DNA of 64,000 nucleotides, taken from contig QPMI01000168.1 in the NCBI GenBank assembly GCA_004431415.1, positions 1 to 64,000 on the forward strand, given 5' to 3'. Within the stretch, counting starts at the first letter, position 1. Each line of letters opens with the position of its first letter. Source of the DNA: Cyanophora paradoxa (Eukaryota > Glaucocystophyceae > Cyanophorales > Cyanophoraceae). Positions 53,279 to 61,708 of this stretch are shown here, piece after piece. The notes below the pieces were generated by a model that saw only the letters and a list, made by a program, of their open reading frames with translations, was not told the DNA's origin and ran no database searches. The translations under genes and the position numbers were made by a program.

Positions 53279-53791
53279 GCACAGCGATACGCGTTTGTAT
53301 GGCGCCATAGACATGGAAGGTTAATTCTTGGCGATCGCGGAACTTAGATTTACCATATCTTGGCGATCGCGTATAGCCAGTATTAACTTAATAGCTAATG
53401 GAAACTCAAAAGTTTTCTCGCCTTTTTTTCAACTTGACCGTTGTGCCAGCTGCAAACTAGACCGGCCGGGAAGCGTTGCGACAAAGGAAATCGAAAACTG
53501 ACAGTCCAAATGCGCCGCCAGCGCGCCGTTGTGCTCATCTAGCATCTATCTACCTTAGTTTTGTAGGCGGGGTCGCTTTTTTGTAGATCCAGGGACCCGG
53601 TTTGCGCCCGTTGCGCCGCGGCGAAGTCCAACCTAGGCGAGGAACCGGGGTACGCAAAATTGTCAAGTCCAAGTTCCGAGCTTACCAATTACGTGTAGAC
53701 GTAACAAACTTACCGCTTTTACACAGAGTTTTAACCACCAAGCGTTAATTCTTCCAAGTCTATGGGCCCATACAAACGCGTACCGCTGTGC
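53279..53791. mobile_element. 513-bp TIR element (MITE 3) inside an LRR exon
   Basis: About 50 bp at each end form terminal inverted repeats: GCACAGCGATACGCGTTTGT on the left and GCACAGCGGTACGCGTTTGT from the right, continuing ATGG..CCATAGAC.TGGAAG. The insertion point is fixed by the homologous LRR exon at 62880-62910, which lacks the element. No transposase is present and no clear target duplication can be read, so the superfamily is open. Confidence 0.85.
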
Positions 53792-54340
53792 AGGCCGGCG
53801 GCGGCGTCGATCGGTCGGGCCCGAGCCGCCTGCAGCCGGCGGGGGCCACGCGACAGCCAGCCGCTCGAGGTGCGCCAGGGGCGCCTGGGCGGCCAGCGCC
53901 GCGGCCTCGCTCGGGCCCAGGGCGAGGGAGCGGGGAGCGCATGGTTGTAAGGGCCTCCAGGCGGCTGGCGGGCGCCCCCCCCGGCGGCCGAATTCCGAAG
54001 CGACCAATGATGATGCTCTCCAGACCGGTTAAGCTTGCCGACGATGAGCCGGGCCGGCGATGGCTGCGAGCTCGAGGAGCGCTAGCTTAAGCTTGCACAC
54101 GTGCACGCGAACCGGGCGCAATTTGGAGGCGTTGGCGGTGGAGAGGCCTATAGCTAGCTATAGGCCTAGGTCCGGATCCACCCGAAGCGCGACAGCGAAG
54201 CCGCAGCTTATCTCAACGTCGGCCCAATCCATGCCCCCCACAACCCGCCGCCATCGCTTGTGATCGATATCCACCGCGTAGTTAGCTACGCGTTCGAGCT
54301 CGATCGGCAATTTGCAAGATCTTCATGGCAGGCGGCGCGA

Positions 54341-54420
54341 ACCTGCACACGCCGCGCGAACCTGCACAAGCCGGCGAACCTGCACACGCCGCGCGAACCT
54401 GCACACGCCGCGCAGAGGCC
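54341..54420. repeat. 19-21-bp minisatellite from an F-box exon end
   Basis: Four units of GCGAACCTGCACACGCCGC type. The reverse complement is the F-box sequence RGVCRFA at 61905-61930, present once in the intact gene. Confidence 0.85.
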
Positions 54421-54729
54421 AGCTTGCCCGCAGACCAAGCGAACGCGCCCGCGACGTGCGGAGGCGCTGCGTTTGCAGCTGCAGCTGTACACAACTGCGC
54501 AGCGGCGGCTCTTCGACGCAAGCTCGCTTCTCCGCACGCTCCGGAGCCAGACATCCTGCCCCCGGGTACTACGGCGGGTTCAACCGGGTTGGCACTTAGG
54601 GGTACGATTGAACGGACAATTCAAACCGAGCATTCGGCCCCTGCTGCGCCAGACACTCGTACACAAGCGCAACGGGCGCTGGTACACTAGCACTGAGCTA
54701 TACCACGCCGCGATCATACCGCCGACAGC

Positions 54730-57700
54730 ATGCTCGACGCACTCGCTTCGCGCGTTCCGCTGGCGATGCCGGGTGCCGGCGCGCCGCGCAAGTACTCGGT
54801 GAGCTCGAGCAATTCTAGTGAAGAGCCGGAATGGTCCGACTCTCAGCCTGCTGAGCCCGAGGAGCTGCGCCGCATCAAAGAGTTGGAGGACGACGTCCAG
54901 GACGATCGGGACGCCGTCTTTGCGCAGCAGACGTCGGCGAGGATCGCTTCGAAGGGATCTGAGACGCAGCTGGTTCGCCCGCCGATCGCAGCCCGCCCGG
55001 TCCCCGATCCCCGTTTTGAATTTGCGCGCGCCGTCGACGTCGACGTCGTCAGGCCTGGGGGCGCGCCTTCCTGGAGTACGGCAACGCGTTCCGCGACGAG
55101 GGGATCGCCATTCTTTGCCGGGCACGTCTTCAGCCTGCTCCGTCGCCTCGTCCGCTCACGCCCCGCCGCAGCTCATCGGCCGCGCCAACTCGCCTGACTG
55201 CGTCAAGGCGGTCAAGCGGCTCACGGAGCTCCTGCAGGAGATCCAGTCCGACTGCGAGATGGACATCGCCATGAACGGAGTCGACGAGGTCGATGACGAG
55301 GACTTCCCCCCCGTGCGCTCCCGCCGAGGCCCGCCGCCGGGCCGCCGGCCCGCCCGTCCGACGCGCGCCCCCCGCGGCCCGCGCAGGCGCTCTCGGGCCC
55401 CGCTCTCTTCGAGAGCCTCGCATCGGCGCTGGCGAAGGGCTCTCCAAAGGTAGTACCCCCGTGCTCCGAACCTGGACCGCGATCGCGCCCTGCTTCGCGC
55501 CGCCGCCGACGCGACGCCGCGCCCAGATCCGGCTCCTCGTGCTGGGGCTCGCCAGCCAGATCTCTCTGCTCGTCCCGGGCTTCGTGCTCTCCGAGGAGCT
55601 GTACGGCAGCGGTCTGCTGGACCTTCTCATCGCCGAGGCCGGCGTCAGCGCCGCGCGCGTCAGCTGCCAGCTCGCCGCCGGTGCGGCGCGGCGCCGCGCT
55701 TCTCGGATCCACCGCCCGCCTCACGCGCGGGGCTCGCAGCGGGCCCCCGCGAGCGGAAGGCGCTCTGGCCCGCCTCAGCGACGAACGAGCGCCTGAAGGC
55801 CTACGCCCCGCGGTGCGCCCCCGACGCCGCCGACCGCGCCTCGCCGCGGGCCGCTCCGCTGAGGGCGCGGGCCCGGGGCGGCAGGCTCGCCGCGATGATC
55901 CGGGAGCACGCGCTCTCGACGATCTCGCAGATCTGCCTCGCGGCCGCCCCCTGCGCCGCCCGCCGGGCCCGCCTCGCCCGCCACCGGGGCCTCCTCGCCG
56001 CCCTCCTCGGAGCCCTCGAGGCGCCCGCGCCGGCCCTGTACCCGAGGACCAGTCCGGCCTCCGCGCGGCGGAGAGCCTCAAGGCCCTCCTGGCCGGCCCC
56101 GTACCCGCCCCCGCGGCGGCCCCGGAGCTGTCCGAGGCCCCGCCGGCCGCCGGCCGCCTGCTGTGGGCGCTGGAGGAGGGGTCGGGGCCCGCCGCGTGGG
56201 CCGCCGCCGAGTGCCGCCGGGCCTTCCTCGAGTGCCGTACCCCCTCTGGCAAGGACCCCATCGACGCCCTCGTGCTCGCCATGTCCAGGTACCCCCCGAA
56301 AAGCGACGCGCGAGTACGCCCCGCCGACCCGACCCGCCCCGGCAGCATCTTCGGGGAAAGCTGGGAGTCCCGCATGGCGAACGTCGGGCCCGCGCGCCGG
56401 TGCGCCCCGGCCCCTCCCCCCGCCTCCAGAGCCGGGGCCCGACGCCTCACCCCGAGCGCAGGTGCTGCCTCTCGCAGGCGGACGGACCCGACGAGATCGC
56501 CCTCGAGCAGGCCGTCGAGGCCCGCGGCCTCGTGCGCCGTCCTTGTCCTCCTTGGCCTCCTCAGCCTTCTTGGCTTTGCTTAGCTTCCCCCCCCCTCTCT
56601 CTCTCTTCCCCCCCCCCCCCCCGCCTCCTTCCCCCTCCCCCTCTCTGTCCTTAGCTTCCCGCGCCCTTCTTTCCTCTCCCGTGCCTCCAGTCGTAGCTTC
56701 TTCTGCCTCTTAGCCCTCTTAGCTTTGTTCCGCTTAGCTCCCCTGGCCCTCCCCGACGGACCGGGCGCGGGCTCGCAGGAGCTTGCGGAGCTCGGCGGCT
56801 GCCTCCTGCACCTCTCCGCCGACCCCGAGGCCGCCCGCGCCCTCCTCCCCCACGCCCCGGCCCTCCGCCACGTGCGCCGTACCCCCCTCCCCCAATTTCG
56901 TACCCCCCACCCCCCCGAGCTCGAATCGAAACCGTACCCCCCGTCAACGCCTGAGAGCCGCCGGGCCGGGCCAGGTGCTGGACGAGTGCCACGGGGAGAT
57001 GCAGGATCCGCGCCTCGCCTTCGACAGGGGCGGCGTACCCCCCTACGCCTGGAAGGTGCCCGGGGGCGGGCGGGCGCCCGCGGCGCCCGCGGCCCTCTCT
57101 CACGCCCCACCCCGCAGAACCCGCTGAAGAACGCGGGGAAGCCGGCCGTTACCTGCTTCTGCGAGAGCCTCCTCCACGGTACCCCCCCCCCGGCTCCCCC
57201 TACCCCCCCTCCCCCGGCCCTGGGCGAGCGGGCGGGCGGGCGGCAGCGATGCTGGCGCTCCACGCGCGCCTGGAGTCCCTGTACCCCTCCGAGTGCCCCA
57301 AGCTGGACCGCCGCTGGGGCAACCTCGCCGGCCGCCAGGCCGAGAACGTCAAGGCAGGCCCCAGCACCCCGCCCCCCCACGCTCGCTGAGGCCCCTCCCG
57401 TGTGTAGGAGGAGGCCAACCGCAAGTTCAAGAAGGGCGAGCATACGGTCCGAAACCCTGTACCCCCACCGCTTCCCTTCCCCCCGCTGAGCCCCTCTCGG
57501 ACGGCAGGTGGCGGCGCTGCTGTACGGGACGGCAATCGCCTTCTGCCCGTCGGATCGGCGCGAGACGCTGGCCGCCCTCTACGGCAACCGCGCCCAGTGC
57601 CTCCTCAACCTCGGCGGTGCGCGCCGGGAGCGGGCCGGCGGAGCTGCTCAGATCTGATCTGATCTGAGCGCGGGGCGGGCAGGGCGTGCGAGGCTGGAGG

Positions 57701-57825
57701 ACGCGGGGCGGGACGCGGCGGCCTCGCTGGGGCACGCGGAGGCCTGCGGGGACCGCGCCCTTGCCGCCAAGGCCCGCCAGCGCCTCGCCGCCGCCCGCGA
57801 GGCCCTCGCCGCCCTTGAGGCCTGA
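54730..57825 (+). CDS. Helical-repeat protein with C-terminal TPR, many exons
   Basis: The candidate start is 54730 (MLDALASRVPLAMPGAGAPR) with an acidic Ser-rich region and KELEDDVQDDRD. Later exons read AWGRAFLEYGNAFRDEGIAI (55050-55121), LIGRANSPDCVKAVKRLTEL (55171 on), RIRLLVLGLASQISLLVPGF (from about 55537), AAMIREHALSTISQICLAA (about 55890), AAESLKALLAGPVPAPAAAP (56066 on), ELAELGGCLLHLSADPEAAR (56780), VLDECHGEMQDPRLAFDRGG (56974), NPLKNAGKPAVTCFCESLLH (57119), AMLALHARLESLYPSECPKL (57248), EEANRKFKKGE (57410), VAALLYGTAIAFCPSDRRET and LAALYGNRAQCLLNLG (57509-57614), and DAAASLGHAEACGDRALAAK to TGA 57823-57825. The last four form a TPR helix set (chaperone-adaptor type); the middle looks armadillo-like. 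The combination recalls UNC-45-type proteins, but domain order differs. Not all junctions are proven. Confidence 0.6.
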
Positions 57826-57915
57826 TCATGAGCCCGGCCCGAGCCGCCGGCCGCACGCCGGCGCCGCGCGTGCTCCTCCTGGGCCCGCGCGCACTGTACA
57901 GCTTCAGGTGTAAAT
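57640..57915. repeat. Source of a duplicated last-exon segment
   Basis: This segment, from the (GATCT)n acceptor region through the final TPR exon and the 3' sequence GTGCTCCTCCTGGGCCCGCG..TACAGCTTCAGGTG.AAATATGCTG, is repeated at 59985-60290. Confidence 0.88.
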
Positions 57916-58052
57916 ATGCTGTTGACGTCTCTGTTTCTGATTAAAATTCACCGGTAGAGGTTGGTACATACAGAGCCAATCAATTCACTTGTCATCTCAA
58001 ACTCGCAGTTTGATGCTGGAGCTCATGGCAAGCTCTAGCCGGCTCTCGAGTC

Positions 58053-59725
58053 TCAAGGGTGCAGCCTGCGGAGCCAGACGTCCTCGTGAGGGGGCCAGCC
58101 CCCCTCGAAGGGGGCCGCCCCCGCGTCCTCCGCCGGCCGCCCCATGTACTCCTCCGGCTGCGGCGCGCATGTACTCCTCAGTGAGGGAAGAAACGCGAAC
58201 AACGTTAACACAGCGCGGGAGGGCGCCGGCGCACGATGGAGTAGGTGGCGTAGCGGTGCACCTCCCGGGCCCGCCGCAGCCACGCGAGCTTCTCGCCCTC
58301 CTGCGCCGCCTAGCCTCAGAGGGGATGACCCGCCGATCGCGAGCAGCGCTCGAAGGCGCGCGCGCCTGCGCGTCGCGCTTGAGCTCGACGAGGACGTGGG
58401 CGACGCGGCGGGCGGCGAGCAGCCCCTCCGCCCCGCGCAGCGCTTCCAGCTCGTGGCCCTCTACCCCCCCCCCGCGTCACTTCAGCTCTCGTGATCAGCG
58501 GCTCTCAAAGAGAAATTAAAGGACCGATGTCGATCTTGAGGAGGAGGATGTCGCGCGTCTCGTTCTTGAAGTGGTCGTCAAGCGACGTCTGCGGCCGCCT
58601 CGGCCGAGTCTTGGGGGGGGGGGGGGGGGGGTACAGCGGACCGACGCGAGGGTGGCGAGGGCGGGGCGGCCGCCGGCGCCGGCGTCGAGCACCTGCGCCG
58701 AGCCGCTGTTCGGGTGCCGCTGCAGCGCCAACCGCCGCCCCGAGCGGGACGTCACTGCGCATCATCGATACCACGTAGGAAGCTTTTTGAAGGAAAGGCG
58801 GAGCAGGAGGCGGAACCGGCGAGGCGGTGGAGGGTGACGCGGCGCTCGAAGCCGTTCGCGGCCGCCGTGAGCGCGAAGAAGGGGTGCAGTGCGTGCTGCG
58901 GGGGCCCGGGGTCAGATCAGAGGTGCCGAAGGAAGCGGGCGAGGGTACCGGCGGCGCGCCTGCGGCTCAAAGGCCTGCACCTCGCAGCCGAGGGAGGCGG
59001 CAAGAGCGCTGAAGTAGCCCAGGTTCGCCCCGACGTCTGCCGCCCCGGGCCCCGCGTCAAGGAGGAGGAAGGGACCGGAAAGGACGGGAGGGGCGCGCCG
59101 ACGACGAGGGGCCGAGCGGAGGGCGGAGCGGCGCCGCAGGGGCCCGCTGCGAGTTGCTTGAAGAGGGCCGACATGCGGGGCGCGTCTGGCCGCGCGTCAG
59201 CGACGGCCGCGGGAACGGAGATCGATATCGAGGGCGAGGGTTTCAGGCGCACAGAGGCTGGTCATGACGATGCTTCGGGAGTTGATGTAAAGGTCGGTAG
59301 AATCGACGGCGAAGATGAACGACGGATCCGTGATGGTCTGAGAGCCTCGATCAGCGGGGCCGGGCCGGCCGGGGACGAAGGCCTAGGCCTAGGCCGGCGC
59401 CCGGGGGCGTGCGCGGCGTATCCTCTCGATCAGCCGCGGGCCGCATGCGCACCCGCGCGAAGAAGACGGAGAGATTCGCCGGCACGCTCGCGAAGGCGCG
59501 CGCGACCGCCGTCGGCTGGTCGGCCGCGGCCGGGGCCGCGGGCGGCGGGAACGACGGCGCCGGCGCCGTCGACGGCCGCGACGCGAGGGCGACCAGCACG
59601 GCGACCGCCGTCACGAGCCAGGCCGATCGCGAGCTGAACGCGAACAGGAGCCGCGGCCGGTCATGATCAGGGACTTCCGACGCGCCCGATGGCGGGGGCG
59701 CCTGGCCGCGCCGGCCGCGGCTCAT
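58053..59725 (-). CDS. FkbM-family SAM methyltransferase, type II membrane protein, nine exons
   Basis: Exons on the minus strand are 59725-about 59453 (cytosolic start MSRGRRGQAPPPSG, then one membrane segment SAWLVTAVAVLVALA), 59337-59262 (TDPSFIFAVDSTDLYINS), 59036-58949 (DVGANLGYFSALAASLGCEV, QAFEP: SAM motif I), 58895-58817 (FFALTAAANGFERRVTLHRL), 58754-58642 (LALQRHPNSGSAQVLDA), 58588-58525 (TSLDDHFKNETRDILLLKID), 58460-58330 (EGHELEALRGAEGLLAARRV, HVLVELKRDAQA), 58300-58235 (EGEKLAWLRRAREVHRYATY) and 58157-58053 (PEEYMGRPAEDAG to LRRLHP, stop). DVGAN, FEP, LDD and KIDIEGHE..LRGA are FkbM signatures, and the phases agree at the core junctions. FkbM enzymes O-methylate sugars or small molecules; the single N-terminal membrane anchor suggests Golgi glycan methylation. 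All catalytic landmarks are intact. Confidence 0.9.
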
Positions 59726-59984
59726 GCTTGCCCGATCACCGCTATATAGCTAGCTGGCGCGCGCGCGCCAAGTGCACGCAGAGCTGCTCAAATGGCCATA
59801 TGCATAGAATCCAGGAAACTGTACATGCACGGCTCGTTCGCACGTCCGCGCGGCGCCTGCGGTCCTGGTCTGTGCTCAATCTACTCGCTTTATCGATCGG
59901 CTCAGCGTTTGTGCGCGTAGGGGTGGCGCTGGGCCGAGGTCGACTTCCACCGGTACCCCCCCTCCCCAGCAGCCTGGCAGCAGG
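59726..59984. other. Promoter region of the FkbM gene
   Basis: It contains TATATAGCTAGCTGG at 59740 and CATATGCATAG at 59798; no exon. Whether TATATA is a functional TATA box 20-30 bp upstream of transcription cannot be judged. Confidence 0.35.
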
Positions 59985-60290
59985 GCTGCTCAGATCTGAT
60001 CTGATCTGAGCGCGTGCAGGGCGGGCGAGGCTGATCATGAATTCGAGGGACGCGGGGCGGGACGCGGCGGCCTCGCTGGGGCATGCGCACGCCGCCGGGC
60101 CGAGGCCTGCGGGGCCCCCCGGGGATCCGGACCACGCCCTCGCCGCCAAGGCCCGCCAGCGCCTCGCCGCCGCCCGCGAGGCCCTCGCCGCCCTCGAGGC
60201 CTGAGCCCGCGCGCCCCGAGCCGCCCGGCGCCCGCCGCGCGTGCTCCTCCTGGGCCCGCGCGCACTGTACAGCTTCAGGTGGAAATATGC
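59985..60290 (+). pseudogene. Copied last exon of the TPR gene
   Basis: Nearly the same sequence as 57640-57915, including the GATCT tandem, the exon DAAASLG...LAAKARQRLAAAREALA with its TGA, and the 3' flank. An extra 28 bp (GCATGCGCACGCCGCCGGG) breaks the reading after LGHA. It has no upstream exons, so it is an orphan copy between the FkbM and METTL23-like genes. Confidence 0.85.
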
Positions 60291-60345
60291 TGTAAGCTAC
60301 GAACTGGTTAACTCTTCCTGATTAACGAGGGTCGGATTCGGAGGG

Positions 60346-61434
60346 CTACGGCGGGCCCGCGGCCAGGGACGGGGGCGGGGGCGGGTCGCGGAGGCGGAGC
60401 TCGAAGAGGCGGACGGAGGTGGAGCCGGGAGGCGGCTCCTCCAGGAAGCTTTCCACGGGCACCTCCCGCCCCGCCAGGCCCCACCTGCCGCCCGCCTCAG
60501 GGTGGGGGGGGGGGGGGGTGGGGGGGGGGTACGGGGTGCTCGCTTCTGCAGGAGGTGCCCGATGGTGCGGTCGGCGCTGCGGGTCGGGGAGGGGGTGGTA
60601 AGGGCGGGGAGGGGAGGGAGGCGGGAGGGGGGTACGGCGCGGGCGCCTCCTCTCGTGGTAGGTCGTGAGGAAGGGGGCGCGGGGCGACCGCTCCAGGAAG
60701 AAGCGGACGGACGCGAGGACGTCGTCGAAATCTGCGAACGAAGGGCTCGAAAGGAACGGGCCGGGCCGGAGCCGAACCCCCGCGCGCGCGCCCTTCGGGT
60801 CGTAGAAGACGTCGGCGCCGAGGAGGAGGTCGGGGGCGGGCTCCTCGGCCAGCGGGTACCCCTCGAAGCGGCCCCAGGGATGCGCGTGCACCGTCGCGAT
60901 CTGCGGGGGTTCCGTCGGCGCTTCCAGGAAGGGGCGGCGGGCGGCGGCGAGCCGGGCGCGGCGCACGCCGGGGGGAACCAGCCCGAGCTCCTCGTTGACG
61001 AAGACGCCGCGGCGGACGTTCTCCAGCAGGTCCGCGTCGTCCAAATCCGTCAGCAGAACCCTGCGGTGCGGCGCGGAGCGGCCGTGGGCGCGAGCCCAGT
61101 GCTCTGACGGGATGGGTCGCCGCACCGCTTTGCGCCGAGCGCGGCGGCCGCGAGGCCTGGCAGAGACACGCCGCACCCCAGCTGCTCGTACAGGCGGGGC
61201 ACGGGGCGGCGATCAGCGCTCTGCAGTCGCCCTTGTGCTCGGGTGGCGCACCTCGAGCACGGTGCGGCCCTCGACCAGCTCCCGTCGCCTCCACAGGTAC
61301 TCCGCGAGGATCCGCGCGCTTGGCCATATGTAGTTCCCGTACTCGCCCCGCGCGCGCTGAACGACGCACAGGGACAGAGCGTCCGCGCCATCGCCGACGC
61401 TGACGAAGTCGCCTTCGCGATCCGTTGCACGTAG
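60346..61434 (-). CDS. METTL23-like protein methyltransferase (Methyltransf_16 family)
   Basis: Minus-strand exons are 61434-61250 (DREGDFVSVGDGADALSLCV, then EYGNYIWPSARILAEYLWRR), 61181-61126 (LGCGVSLPGLAAAALGAK, SAM loop), 61060-about 60790 (RVLLTDLDDADLLENVRRG, then PDLLLGADVFYDPK), 60731-60647 (DFDDVLASVRFFLERSPRAP, TTYHER), 60576-about 60537 (SADRTIGHLLQK) and 60484-60346 (WGLAGREVPVESFLEEPPPG to AAGPP, stop). YG.YIWPSA..LA.YLW, E.G.GVSLPG, LTD.DD...LEN, LLGADVFYDP and YHERSADRTI are the ordered METTL23 signatures. In-frame joining needs GC donors after DPK, HER and LLQ. METTL23 methylates histone or other protein arginines in animals; the substrate here is unknown. The start exon is unresolved because a TAG precedes LRATDREGDF. 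Confidence 0.85.
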
Positions 61435-61708
61435 CTAACGTTTGAAACGTGTACCGCACTTTCAGACCGCCGGAAGCGACGGCAAAGCCCGGTGTGCTGA
61501 GTGGACTGTGCTCCTCGGCCGGGGTACGCACGATTCGGGGGTCTTCCCGCCAGAGCTGGCGATCTGCCTCGGCGCGAGCGTCGAACCGGTGCGTGGTGTG
61601 CTGGTCGAGGTGAAGAATGCCTGCGCGGCTCGCAGCCCGTCGCAGCGCGGCGCCTCAGGCCGCTGACTGTCGAACCCGCAGACCCGTCGCGGCCGGAAAC
61701 AGCTGGCG
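61435..61708. promoter_or_regulatory. Divergent promoter between METTL23-like and F-box/LRR genes
   Basis: About 270 bp separate the two divergent genes. The part 61435-61555 recurs, inverted, at 21960-22075 next to the F-box fragment copy, including ACGTTAGCTACGT and CCCCGGCCGAGGAGC. The conservation of this spacer in the copy suggests it was duplicated with the F-box gene. Core promoter elements could not be fixed. Confidence 0.5.

Larger units (their letters stand above)
53100..54560 (-). pseudogene. F-box/LRR copy 3, broken
   Basis: Pieces on the minus strand match the gene at 61709: about 54560-54500 (the GERAEKRARVEG region), 54430-54400 (the SWPLRGVCRF part of the F-box), 54255-54170 (KRWRRVVGGMDWADVEI), 53945-53800 (LGPSEAAALAAQAPLAHLER, LAVAWPPPA) and 53277-53165 (LVPLAYGPAGRSLRAVAF, DDPTSDPFLCAPR). 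Between the last two a 513-bp TIR element is inserted. Most of the F-box and the first LRRs are lost, and a GGCGTGTGCAGGTTCGC minisatellite has expanded at the exon 1 donor. It is a clear pseudogene. Confidence 0.8.

Noticed and set aside
53065-53324. Short genes containing MDQKRGPKKFDGP at 8141 and 53282
   Set aside because: The shared peptide comes from the 102-bp dispersed repeat; frames continue into unrelated DNA at each site.
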